NCBI GenBank assembly: GCA_003228735.1
Contig: QIFG01000035.1
Span: forward strand, 1-55,830
DNA: 55,830 nt
Source of the DNA: Zetaproteobacteria bacterium
GTDB lineage: Bacteria; Pseudomonadota; Zetaproteobacteria; Mariprofundales; Mariprofundaceae
Direction: 5' to 3'
This document shows positions 43,544 through 51,766 of the stretch, piece by piece. A program made the translations under genes and the position numbers. The notes below the pieces were generated by a model. That model had not been told where the DNA came from. It searched no databases and worked only from the letters and a program-made list of their open reading frames with translations. Position 1 is the first letter of the stretch, and each line of letters begins with the position of its first letter.

Positions 43544-44790
43544 GCCGCCAACCGCGTCGGCAACGGCGGCCGCGGGATCAGGCATCCGTAGCCGAAACCG
43601 GGAGACAGCAGTTCGCTCTCGAAGGAGCCTACATCGACGCCCTTGTTCATCAGTTCGTGGTACAGCCCGGTCGCATTCACGTCGCCGAAGAATTGTGCGC
43701 CGACCACCCTGCCGCTGCTCAGGCTTAACTTCTTCAGGATACCGTTGCCTGCGTAGCGCAGGCTGCGTTCGCCCGCCGAGCTGCCGAAAGAGGCGACCGG
43801 CAGGTCGAAGATGCGCACCACGTTGATGCCGTCGAGTCCGCGAAAACTACGGGTTCGCGCGGCCACCATGTTGCCGCCGGCGATACGGCCGCCATTGACG
43901 GCGTTGGGCCAGATCGGCAGCACCCGGCGTTGCCCCTGGCGATCGAAGCCTTCGACGATGTCGCCGGCGGCATAGACATCCGGCTGGTTCGTTTCCATGA
44001 ACTCGTTCACCAGTATTCCGGTCGCCGTGGAGATGCCGCTGCCTGCCAGCAGCGAGAGATCGGGGCGCACGCCGACAGCGCAGACAACGAGATCGCAAGG
44101 AATTTCCTGTCCGCCGACACGTACGGCGGAAACGCCGGCTTGCCCGCCGAGCACAGCCTCGGCCGGGCTGTTGACGCGCACGTCGACGCCGTGATCGCGC
44201 AGTCGCGTCTCCACCAGCGCCGCCATCTCCGCGTCCAGCATCTGCGGTAGCACCTGGCTGAGCGCCTCGACCACGGTCACCGCCAACCCGCGCCGTACCA
44301 GGGCCTGGGCGGCCTCGAGGCCGATGAAGCCGGAGCCGATGACCACGGCGCGCCGCGCCGCCGGCAGGCGGGCAACGATGCCGTCGGCATCGGCGAGGGT
44401 CTTCAGGGCGAACACGCCGGGCGTGCCGGCGAGCCCGGGAATCGGCGGCATGATGGCGCGGGCGCCGGAGGCGATGAGCAGGCGTTCATAGGGCAGTTCG
44501 GCGGCATCGCTCCCGCTGCCGACGGTGACGCGTCGGGCCGTTGTGCCGATCGCCGTCGCCGGGTGGCCGAAGAATGTCGTGATGTCCTGGTCGCGATAGA
44601 ACTTCTCGTCGCGCAGGAACAGGTGATCGCGCGGCACACTGGCTTCCACGTACTCGGCCAGCGGGCAGGGCGAATAGAAGGGCACCGCTTCCTTCGAGAT
44701 CATCGTGATCCCGCAATGTCCGTCGAGTTCGCGTGCCGCCTCGGCGGCGGCAACCGCCGCCGGGCCGTTGCCGATGATGACGATCTTCAT
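43540..44790 (-). CDS. CODH-associated FAD/NAD(P) oxidoreductase
   Basis: A 416-residue pyridine-nucleotide-disulphide-type flavoprotein without a redox cysteine pair. It has the FAD GXGXXG-type start VIIGNGPAAVAAAEAA, a second Rossmann motif VVIGSGFIGLEAAQAL for NAD(P), and DVYAAGDIVEG. In CODH gene sets with CooF this FNOR-type enzyme is thought to pass CO-derived electrons from the ferredoxin to NAD(P). It lies between cooS and cooC, with ten bases to cooS and an ATGA overlap to cooC. Confidence 0.85.
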   Translation of the reverse strand: MKIVIIGNGPAAVAAAEAARELDGHCGITMISKEAVPFYSPCPLAEYVEASVPRDHLFLRDEKFYRDQDITTFFGHPATAIGTTARRVTVGSGSDAAELPYERLLIASGARAIMPPIPGLAGTPGVFALKTLADADGIVARLPAARRAVVIGSGFIGLEAAQALVRRGLAVTVVEALSQVLPQMLDAEMAALVETRLRDHGVDVRVNSPAEAVLGGQAGVSAVRVGGQEIPCDLVVCAVGVRPDLSLLAGSGISTATGILVNEFMETNQPDVYAAGDIVEGFDRQGQRRVLPIWPNAVNGGRIAGGNMVAARTRSFRGLDGINVVRIFDLPVASFGSSAGERSLRYAGNGILKKLSLSSGRVVGAQFFGDVNATGLYHELMNKGVDVGSFESELLSPGFGYGCLIPRPPLPTRLAA

Positions 44791-44800
44791 GCCGGCGCTT

Positions 44801-46699
44801 TCACAGGCCCAGCGCGGCGCGCTTTTCCTTGATGATTTCGATCACGCCGGCCGCGGCCTTCTCCGGGTCGCACTCGACGAAGACCTTGGCGCCGGTGATA
44901 TTAACCAAGTCCTCGGTCAGCACCTTGGTCACCACTTGGCTGCCGAGTATGCGCGGCGCCGGGGCCACATGCAGCGGCGTACCCAGAGCGAGGAAGGAGC
45001 AACCGATGGAAATGGCCTTCTCCTGCACCAACTCCGGTGCCGAACCCACCGCAGGCAACTGGCTGATTTTTACGCCGAGGCGACTGGCCACCGCGCCGAG
45101 CAGGTCGACGATGCGCGAATTATCGACGCAGGAACCCATGTGCCACACCGGCGGCAGCGGGCCGCCAAGGCCGGCGGCCTGTCCCAGCGCGGTGAGCACC
45201 GCCTTGAGGCCGTCGCCGCAGTACTTGCCGGTCGCCTCCGAGGTGAGCAGGCCGTCCTGGGCGCAAATGTGGGCGATGCAGCCGGTGGTCACCACCAGTA
45301 CGTTGTTTGCCAAAAGCGCCTTGATCATTTTCTCGGTCATGGCGCCGTCGCGGAACTTGATGCTGGCGCAACCGACGATGCCGGCAAAGCCGAGAATGTT
45401 GCCATTGACGACATTGTCGATCACCGGCTTGAGCGGGTCTTTCGCATCCACCTTGGACAGGATGCCGACAATGGCTTCGAGCGAGAGCCCGACCACGGCC
45501 GTGGTCTTGAGCTTGGGGATGTCGACCTGCTTGCCCTTGCGCTTGGCGAAGGCCTCGATGCCAGCCCGGACGATTTCCTGGGCGCTCTCGTTGGCGTGAT
45601 GCGGTTCGAATTCGATGTGCCGTGCGCCCGGGATATGCACCATCTCGTCGGTGGTGATGAAGGCGGTGTCGAAGCACTTGGCCAGTTGCGGCAGCGACGG
45701 CCAGATGCACTGGATATCGACGACCATGCAGTCGACCGCGCCGGTGGCCAGGACCAGCTCCGACTGCGCATTGTGCGCAGCCAGCGGCACGCCGTGGCGC
45801 ATGCTCAGTTCGTTGCCGGTGCAGCACACGCCGACGAGGTTGATGCGGTCGGCGCCGGCGGCTACCGCCTCCTTGTCCAGTTTGCCCGCCCACTCCATGA
45901 TTTTTTCGGAGAGCACCGGGTTGTGGCCATGCACGGCGATATTAACGCTGTTTCCCTCAAGCACGCCAACATTGGATTCGACCGTCGTCACCTGCGGCGT
46001 GCCGAACAGGATGTCCTGCACGTCGGTGCACAGGGCGAGCCCGCTCCAGCCGTCGACCAAGCCGATCTTCAGCGTGCGCAGAAGCAGGGTGACGGGGTCG
46101 GCGTCGTTGCCCATGGACGAGGCGTGCATCGCCGTCTCGATTTCGTTGTGCGGGTTGGAGTAGAGAAGACCGAGCTTCTCCCACATTTCCTGCTCCATGG
46201 CCGGGGCGCGCTTGCTCAGCCAGTTGTTCGGCTTGCCGTCCTGCCGCCCGAAATCCTGCAGGGCGATGTCGACCAGGTCGCGGCAGACGTCCTTGGCCGA
46301 GCGACGCTTGGTGGGGACGCCGAACAATTCCGCCAGGGCAAAAAGCCGTTTTTCGCCGCGAATCTCGTAGGGCGCCTCCCCGTTCAGAGCATCGCGCAGC
46401 GTCAGCAGCAGATGACGGGCGTGGCCGACATGGGAGGCCGCGCCGCCCACTGCCTCGCGCAGCAGATTGCGCGCCACCATGGTGTCGGGGGAAAGGCCGC
46501 ACACGCCTTTCTTCGGGCCGTCGCCAAAGGGATCAATGCGGCACGGCCCCATGTAGCAGATGCGGCAGCAGGTGCCCAGTTCGCCGAAACCGCATTGCGG
46601 CTTCATCACGGCGAGCCGGTCGCGGCCCGTTTCCAAGCCTTTGCTACGGGCGATTTCCAGCAGTTGTTTTTCGGCAGCGGGGGTGACGACGTTATTCAT
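44801..46699 (-). CDS. cooS: Ni-Fe carbon monoxide dehydrogenase CooS
   Basis: A 632-residue anaerobic CODH that oxidises CO with water to CO2. All cluster ligands can be placed with a constant offset of three from the Carboxydothermus CODH-II numbering: D-cluster Cys36 and Cys44; B-cluster Cys45, Cys48, Cys53, Cys67; C-cluster His258, Cys292, Cys330, Cys443, Cys473, Cys523. The enzyme therefore looks fully functional. The start is the ATG at 46699, after GGGAGG and overlapping the cooF stop; the frame upstream belongs to cooF in another phase. It is not the acetyl-CoA synthase-linked type by its neighbours, as no acs genes are present. Confidence 0.96.
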   Translation of the reverse strand: MNNVVTPAAEKQLLEIARSKGLETGRDRLAVMKPQCGFGELGTCCRICYMGPCRIDPFGDGPKKGVCGLSPDTMVARNLLREAVGGAASHVGHARHLLLTLRDALNGEAPYEIRGEKRLFALAELFGVPTKRRSAKDVCRDLVDIALQDFGRQDGKPNNWLSKRAPAMEQEMWEKLGLLYSNPHNEIETAMHASSMGNDADPVTLLLRTLKIGLVDGWSGLALCTDVQDILFGTPQVTTVESNVGVLEGNSVNIAVHGHNPVLSEKIMEWAGKLDKEAVAAGADRINLVGVCCTGNELSMRHGVPLAAHNAQSELVLATGAVDCMVVDIQCIWPSLPQLAKCFDTAFITTDEMVHIPGARHIEFEPHHANESAQEIVRAGIEAFAKRKGKQVDIPKLKTTAVVGLSLEAIVGILSKVDAKDPLKPVIDNVVNGNILGFAGIVGCASIKFRDGAMTEKMIKALLANNVLVVTTGCIAHICAQDGLLTSEATGKYCGDGLKAVLTALGQAAGLGGPLPPVWHMGSCVDNSRIVDLLGAVASRLGVKISQLPAVGSAPELVQEKAISIGCSFLALGTPLHVAPAPRILGSQVVTKVLTEDLVNITGAKVFVECDPEKAAAGVIEIIKEKRAALGL

Positions 46700-47262
46700 T
46701 TCTGGGTTCCTCCCTTCAGACTTCTCCACAAATCGACGTTGCCGGCAACGCGGGCAACGGGCTTGCCGGCTGCGTTCATGGCAGTGGCCTGGCGCCGGTG
46801 GGCGGCCAGTTCTTCCGGCGTTGCGTAAATCATGGCCCGCGTCGGGCAGGCGGCGACGCAGGCCGGGTCTTCGCCGCGCGCCGTCCTGTCCGGGCAGCGG
46901 TCGCACTTGAACGCCTTCTTCGCCACCGGATCGGCGCTGACGCTGCCGAAGGGACAGACCATGACGCACATCCAGCAGCCGATGCACTTGCTTTCATCAA
47001 CATAGACGGCGTTCGTCGCCGCGTTGCGGGTCATCGCGCCCATCGGGCAGGCGGCGATGCAGGCGGCGTCCTCGCAATGCATGCAGCGCGCCGGATAGCT
47101 GTGCACGCCGGCGTTCTCGACACGCACCCGCGGCCGCGGGTGCGGGCTTTCGGCGAGGGCGCCGAACAGGCTCTTGGCCCGGGAGTGCTCGACTGCGCAG
47201 GCGATCTCGCAACCCTTGCAGGCGACGCATCTGTCGATGAAGGTGAAAATGGCTTTGTCCAT
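46696..47262 (-). CDS. cooF: CooF-like ferredoxin with four 4Fe-4S motifs
   Basis: A 188-residue electron carrier with four Cys motifs typical of CooF/HycB-type proteins: CVACKGCEIAC, CMHCEDAACIAACP, CIGCWMCVMVCPFG and the final CDRCPDRT with CVAACPTRA. It should take electrons from CooS. The ATG at 47262 follows GGAGGAGG; longer frames upstream run into the regulatory region. It is first in the coo operon. Confidence 0.92.
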   Translation of the reverse strand: MDKAIFTFIDRCVACKGCEIACAVEHSRAKSLFGALAESPHPRPRVRVENAGVHSYPARCMHCEDAACIAACPMGAMTRNAATNAVYVDESKCIGCWMCVMVCPFGSVSADPVAKKAFKCDRCPDRTARGEDPACVAACPTRAMIYATPEELAAHRRQATAMNAAGKPVARVAGNVDLWRSLKGGTQK

Positions 47263-47520
47263 TCGTCCTCCTCCTGTAACGTGGACATCTCGCGCTCCGT
47301 GCTGGCCGGAGATCGGTGCCCGCCGGTTGATTGTCCAACCGGGATGTGCATCATCGCCCCGGCTAGGGTACTGTTTCCGCATTAAGTCTATTGCAATGAA
47401 GGCATAGGCGGAAACCACAATTTCACGAACAGCGAAACCGGCGCACGAACGGGGGAATGGCTACCCGAACCGCAGCGGGAGCGGTCGAGGCGGGTGCCAT
47501 CATCTGAGAGGAAATTGGAT
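47263..47520. promoter_or_regulatory. Divergent control region between cooF and the RcoM-like gene
   Basis: Both transcription units start within these 258 bases. GTTTCCGC at 47373-47380 and GCGGAAAC at 47408-47415 form a perfect 8-bp inverted repeat with a 27-base spacer. It is the strongest symmetrical element I see here and could be a binding site of the LytTR-type regulator. No clear sigma-70 promoter stands out by eye. Confidence 0.45.
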
Positions 47521-48246
47521 ATGTCACAGCAACAGGACATCCTGAACCGACTGCCGATCGGCATGGTGATGCTCGACCGCGATCACCGGGTGGTCAGCTT
47601 CAGCGGCACCGCAGCCGCAGTTCTGGGTACGGAACGCTTGCGCGAAAGCTTGGGCAAGACCATACAGTCGGTGCACTCCGAGCATTCCCGCAGCAAGATC
47701 GAATGGCTGCTGCAGCAGTCGCACAATGAAGACGCATCCGGCTACGCCTCGATGCTCATCAACGTGCCGGACACGGTCCTGCAACTGCGCATGATCCAGC
47801 TTCATGATGCCAAAGGGATTGGCGGCTATTGCCTGATCCTCTGCGACATCACCGACCTGACCTCGCACCCGGCGGTGCAGGAGCCGCCCGGCGGAAAAAG
47901 CCCCGCCGGGCGCAGGCTCTTCAAGCTGCCGGTGTCCATGCATGGCCGCATCGCATTATTGGACCTCGGCGAGGTGGCATTCCTCCGGGCCGATGGCCAC
48001 TACACCCTGGCCTGCGCTAACGGCAAGCACTATTTCTGCAGCCTGTCCTTGAGCCAATTGGAGTCACGCCTGCCACAGGACTGCTTTGTACGAGTCCATC
48101 GCAGCTACATCATCAATCTCGCCCATGCGTGCGCAGTGCTCCGCCACGACGAGCAGTTCGTGATTTCCATGGCGGGAAACACCGAGGAGAAAATTCCGGT
48201 TAGCCGGGTCAACGTACCGCACCTACGCCGGCTGCTCGGCGTGTGA
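47521..48246 (+). CDS. rcoM: RcoM-like PAS-LytTR CO-sensing regulator
   Basis: A 241-residue transcription factor: one PAS domain (residues 1-115), a linker, and a LytTR DNA-binding domain (about 140-240; LRADGHYTLACANGKHYF, VRVHRSYIINLAHA). This architecture, next to cooF/cooS, is that of RcoM, a heme protein that activates CO oxidation genes. RcoM heme ligands are His74 and Met104 in the Burkholderia protein; the equivalents here look to be His52 (SVHSEHSRSK) and Met78 (SMLINVPD). The RcoM Cys94, a redox-switch ligand, has no counterpart, because the loop is shorter. The start is the ATG at 47521, with GAGAGGA upstream. Confidence 0.78.
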   Translation: MSQQQDILNRLPIGMVMLDRDHRVVSFSGTAAAVLGTERLRESLGKTIQSVHSEHSRSKIEWLLQQSHNEDASGYASMLINVPDTVLQLRMIQLHDAKGIGGYCLILCDITDLTSHPAVQEPPGGKSPAGRRLFKLPVSMHGRIALLDLGEVAFLRADGHYTLACANGKHYFCSLSLSQLESRLPQDCFVRVHRSYIINLAHACAVLRHDEQFVISMAGNTEEKIPVSRVNVPHLRRLLGV

Positions 48247-48503
48247 TCCCCTGCCTAGGGCGATCAACACCCAATTTAGCTTAACAACAGGTTTGCGTAG
48301 TGAAAAAACATGGAGTCAGCGCGGAAGGGTAAGGTGGAATACCGCGCTGGAGAAGACCGAACAGTCAATGGTGTGAAGTTTGCCCGATCAATAGCATGAT
48401 CCTCTGGGTCACGTCGGCGACATTGGTGAGCCCGTGACGGCGGGCATCCCGTTTGAAAGAGTGCGATCTAGCCCGGCCTATTCAATAAAGTGCTGCGATG
48501 ATG

Positions 48504-48578
48504 GACTCGGGCATTCAGCCCTCGGGGCTTGCGCCCCGCCCTTGCGGGCGTCCAAACGGCGTTCCGCCTTTTTGTGCG
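48504..48578 (-). repeat. Copy B of a dispersed intergenic repeat
   Basis: Read on the minus strand, these 75 bases match 53057-53130 on the plus strand at all but a few positions. The shared core includes TTTGGACGCCCGCAAGGGCG and CGCAAGCCCCGAGGG. One copy borders the CO island; the other lies between two ABC permease genes. Neither lies inside a real gene. Confidence 0.85.
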
Positions 48579-48591
48579 CCGGGCATTGATT

Positions 48592-48727
48592 CGCAAAGGA
48601 TTTTTTGACTCGGCACAATCCTGTGCCTCGGGCCCGCCCTTTGGGCGCCCAATTCGGCCATCCTGCCGAATTGTGAAGGTCGATGCGTACTGGTAAGTAC
48701 GTGAGGCCGAGAATAAAATCCTTTGCG
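48592..48727. repeat. Nested inverted-repeat element
   Basis: The outer arms CGCAAAGGATTTT (48592-48604) and AAAATCCTTTGCG (48715-48727) are exactly complementary. Inside are CAATTCGGC (48650-48658) with GCCGAATTG (48665-48673), and CGTACT with AGTACG around 48687-48702. The transcript would fold into a multi-stem structure. It may be a palindromic repeat or the remains of a non-autonomous mobile element. Confidence 0.65.
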
Positions 48728-48801
48728 GAGCAAGGAGCAAGCGAGGGCGCGAGTACATTTGTGAATAGTCCGGGCTAGGAGTCTGCACTTTATACTTGGA
48801 G

Positions 48802-49944
48802 CTAGAAGTAAATCTCGGCCTGTAGTGCATAGAGATTGTTTCGACGCCCGAATTCACTTACTTGTTTGCCGCCAAAAAGCAGGGCAAACAGGCTGATATC
48901 TAGATTCTCGCTGGCCGACCAGGTCAGATTCGGCAGGAAAAACCGGCTGTTGTCACTCGCATCCCAGATCACCGTGCCGTCCAGCCGCCACAGCGGTGTG
49001 ATGTCATAACCGGCTGAAAAGGCGGCCGCATGCCGGGCCAGCGAATACAGTCTGTCCACCGGCGCAAGAACGGGAGCCGCACCCGGTGCGCCGTTGTAAA
49101 AATATTCAACCAGCAGATACAGCCCCTCCGGAAAGGCATCGTTGCTCAGGGTATAGTCATAGCCAATCGAGGCTTGGGCATAGGCCTTGCCGCCCTTCGG
49201 CCAGGCCTGCATGGCTTCGACCCTGAATGTTCCATCTGCGACATTGGCGGCCACATCGCCGCCGAGCACGCGTTCCACCCCAATTTTCCCCACTGTCATC
49301 GAAACATCCGTCTCGCCAATGGTGTCCCTGATTCTTACGGCCAGCTTGTGCGACACATTGTGACTGGCCTTGCCGGGGGCCGCCACGAACTGGACAGCGC
49401 CGAATCCACTGTATCGATATTCGGCAAACAGCGAATCCACGCCGGTCTTCTCTGATGGCTCCAGCGCTGTCGGATCGACCGGATTGAAACGGTCGGCCGG
49501 ATTCCAGATGCGTCCCGTGCCCCAGGCAATCCTCTGCCTTCCTGCCGTTAGCTGCACATTGCCGGCATCAAGGCGCAGCCAGCCCCGGTACAGCCTGTGC
49601 GGCCAATCATGCCGGCTGCCATCGCTGATCCTGCTTTTTGCATCGAGCCAGGTAGGCTCCGGCAGATTCGCCACTGCCGTAAAATCCGGGCTGGAAACCA
49701 GTTCGCCGTAGAGCAGTTCATGATCATAGGCCGCATACCAGGACAGTACGGATGCCGAGCCATCCCAGGTCAGGCGCAGGCGGTTCAGATCGGTTGTCAG
49801 TGATGTGCCTGCCGTGTCCGTGGAATGAAACAGCAGGTTTTTATAACTGCCGCCGAATGTGCTTGACACAGCCGGTTCCGCCGCATCAAGGTGACCCTGC
49901 CAGAACAAAACCAGCAGAAAGACCAGAACGCCAGAACGGCGCAC
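48802..49944 (-). CDS. Outer-membrane beta-barrel protein
   Basis: A 380-residue protein with a signal peptide (LVFLLVLFWQGHLDAA) and a porin-like barrel of about 14-18 predicted strands, ending in AEIYF with a C-terminal Phe. The segment QLTAGRQRIAWGTGRIWNPAD resembles outer-membrane proteins that pair with LolA-like or lipid-export clusters. The start is a GTG with no clear ribosome-binding site. Three copies of its C-terminal coding region exist in the window (37349, 41101 and here); only this one is full length. It is downstream of the ABC transporter cluster, which suggests that it is the outer-membrane partner. Confidence 0.75.
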   Translation of the reverse strand: MRRSGVLVFLLVLFWQGHLDAAEPAVSSTFGGSYKNLLFHSTDTAGTSLTTDLNRLRLTWDGSASVLSWYAAYDHELLYGELVSSPDFTAVANLPEPTWLDAKSRISDGSRHDWPHRLYRGWLRLDAGNVQLTAGRQRIAWGTGRIWNPADRFNPVDPTALEPSEKTGVDSLFAEYRYSGFGAVQFVAAPGKASHNVSHKLAVRIRDTIGETDVSMTVGKIGVERVLGGDVAANVADGTFRVEAMQAWPKGGKAYAQASIGYDYTLSNDAFPEGLYLLVEYFYNGAPGAAPVLAPVDRLYSLARHAAAFSAGYDITPLWRLDGTVIWDASDNSRFFLPNLTWSASENLDISLFALLFGGKQVSEFGRRNNLYALQAEIYF

Positions 49945-50025
49945 ACGTCGATAAAGGTCAATGTTGGTAGTTATTTTCTAACTCTTGCCCAGAGGACTAT
50001 CTGAAACGGGCATTTCCACTCTGGC

Positions 50026-50946
50026 TCATGGCTCGTCCCAGGTATCCTCCCAACTCTGAGAAGATTGGTTCCAGTTTCTGCCCCGATCCCGTTGTTGCGC
50101 ATTCCAGCCCTGAGACTGTTTATTTTGAGAGCCTTGGGGCTGGATGTTCTGATACTGAGGCGGCACATCCCGATCCTGTTGTCGCACACCCCAACCCTGA
50201 GACTGTTGATTCTGAGAGCCTTGAGGTCGGATGTTCTTATACTGGGGCGAAACATTCTGATTCTGAGCCGGTGAACCCCAGGACTGCGATTGTCCACTAC
50301 GGCTCTGCGGTTGAGCACTCCAGCTTTTTGGCGGTGCATTCCGGCTCTGGGCAGGCGTGCTCCAACTGTGAGGCCGGATATTCTGATTCTGGGCGGGCAT
50401 GCCCCAACTTCGGGGTTGAGTATTCCGCTCCTGAGCAGATGTTCCCCAACCGTTGGATTGTTTATTCCAGGGCTGGACTGATTTGTCCGGGCTCGCAGAC
50501 GGCCGCTGCCAGCGGAAAACCCGGCCCGTGGAATCAAAAGTGACGGACGCGCCCTGCGGGTAAAGGTATTTCACTGACTTCGGGTTCGTAGCATCCGTTG
50601 CACTTGGTTTGCCAAGCATTCTTGTGACCTCGGCTTTGGTCATGCCATTATTGAGATTTCCCCACGCCCCTGGCGCCATGGCTGCCCCTCCCCAGCCCGA
50701 TTGGGATTTCCGTCCCCACTGAGATGAAGGCGCTCCCGGCTCGGATTGGGACGTTCGCCCCCATTGAGATGAAGACATGGTTTGCTTGGATTGGCCCGAT
50801 CTTTGTTCCAGTTCTTTTACACGCTGCTCCAGTGCGTTAATCCTCTGTTGAGTCGAATCTGCGCCCTGGCCATGGGCAACGGCAGGAAAGGTATGGGCGC
50901 TCCCTATGACGATAATGGAAACAGCAATCAGGCCTGCTCGTTTCAT
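50026..50946 (-). CDS. Secreted BamE-like protein with Gln/Asn/Trp-rich repeats
   Basis: About 306 residues with a signal peptide and start at an ATG (50946) after GGAGGGAG. Next is a short coiled coil (QRINALEQRVKELEQRSGQ) and a SmpA/BamE-like domain (NLNNGMTKAEVTRMLGKPSA, then SVKYLYPQGASVTF). The C-terminal half is repetitive: four 14-residue units of the form N..P.SWS.PAQ.R, followed by two 29-residue units starting PQYKNIRPQG and PQYQNIQPQG. The repeats are rich in Gln, Asn, Ser, Pro and one Trp each, so they are probably disordered or sticky. The function is unknown; the BamE fold hints at a periplasmic protein tied to the outer membrane. Confidence 0.75.
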   Translation of the reverse strand: MKRAGLIAVSIIVIGSAHTFPAVAHGQGADSTQQRINALEQRVKELEQRSGQSKQTMSSSQWGRTSQSEPGAPSSQWGRKSQSGWGGAAMAPGAWGNLNNGMTKAEVTRMLGKPSATDATNPKSVKYLYPQGASVTFDSTGRVFRWQRPSASPDKSVQPWNKQSNGWGTSAQERNTQPRSWGMPAQNQNIRPHSWSTPAQSRNAPPKSWSAQPQSRSGQSQSWGSPAQNQNVSPQYKNIRPQGSQNQQSQGWGVRQQDRDVPPQYQNIQPQGSQNKQSQGWNAQQRDRGRNWNQSSQSWEDTWDEP

Positions 50947-51087
50947 CGGCTCTCCCTCCACTCCGAAACCTGTCTGGTCATCCCGGAACAACCGGGATGT
51001 CCGTGTCCGTAGCATTAAACACCAGATATGGCACGCATGCAAAGTCAGGCGAGCAGGGCCTCTCCATTGCCAATCACCAGGCCAGCG

Positions 51088-51765
51088 TCATGCATGCTCC
51101 ACAATACGGCCATCCTGCATCTGCACGACCTGCCCTGCTGTTTCAATGACCATCGGATCATGCGAGGCAATCAGAAAGGTGGCGCCATGCTCACGGTTCA
51201 GGCCCTGCATGAGATCGATCAACTCTCCTCCTGTCTGCGTATCAAGGTTCGCCGTCGGCTCGTCGGCCAGCACGATATCCGGCTTTGAAGCCAGCGCACG
51301 GGCCACAGCCACACGTTGCTGCTGACCGCCCGATAGCTGATCCGGCCGCCTGTCGCCAAGGTCGGCAAGCCCCACCTCTGCCAGCAGACCATCGGCTATT
51401 TCAAGCCGCTCACGCTTGTTCATCCCCTGCAACTGCAACACATAAGCCACATTCTCGCGCGCCGAAAGCACGCGAATCAGGTTGTATGCCTGGAAGATGA
51501 AACCGATATGCCTGAGCCGAAACTCGGCGCGGGCATCCCTGGAAAGATTCAGGAAATCCTCGCCCTGAATTCGCACCACGCCTGCATCCGGCATATCCAG
51601 AGCGCCAATCATATTGAGCAGGGTGGTCTTGCCGGAACCCGAACGCCCGGCTACAACCGCAAAACTGCCCGCATCAAGATCAATATCGACACCATTCAGG
51701 GCGGCGACCTCGACCTCCCCAAGCTGGTAATGCTTGCACAGCCCTTTGGCCTCAATCAGCGCCAT
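51088..51765 (-). CDS. ABC transporter ATPase, LolD/MacB-like
   Basis: A 225-residue ATPase of the MacB/LolD group that works with FtsX-type permeases. Walker A is GRSGSGKTTLLN, the signature is [15 protein letters not shown], Walker B is DIVLADEPTANLD and the H-loop is FLIASHDPM. All are intact. It starts one base after the frameshifted permease ends. This group uses ATP to drive mechanical work in the periplasm, such as lipoprotein release or export, instead of classical substrate translocation. Confidence 0.9.
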   Translation of the reverse strand: MALIEAKGLCKHYQLGEVEVAALNGVDIDLDAGSFAVVAGRSGSGKTTLLNMIGALDMPDAGVVRIQGEDFLNLSRDARAEFRLRHIGFIFQAYNLIRVLSARENVAYVLQLQGMNKRERLEIADGLLAEVGLADLGDRRPDQLSGGQQQRVAVARALASKPDIVLADEPTANLDTQTGGELIDLMQGLNREHGATFLIASHDPMVIETAGQVVQMQDGRIVEHA

Positions 51766-51766
51766 A

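Larger units (their letters stand above)
48247..48801. other. Repeat-rich gap at the right edge of the CO island
   Basis: This 555-base gap has no intact gene. On the minus strand between about 48366 and 48461 a short open stretch (FKRDARRHGLTNVADVTQRI, ending at a TGA) looks like the tail of a lost protein gene; I cannot name it. From 48504 onward there is a dispersed 75-base repeat and a nest of stem-loops (see the separate entries). The composition changes here from the GC-rich island to the resident background. Confidence 0.5.

Noticed and set aside
44705-46828. A 707-codon open frame on the plus strand
   Set aside because: It is opposite cooS, whose cluster ligands are all placed; high G+C content in the island keeps the antisense frame open.
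50028-50543. A repetitive Ser/Pro/Glu-rich frame on the plus strand
   Set aside because: It mirrors the tandem repeats of the minus-strand BamE-like gene, which has a signal peptide, a ribosome-binding site and a recognisable domain.
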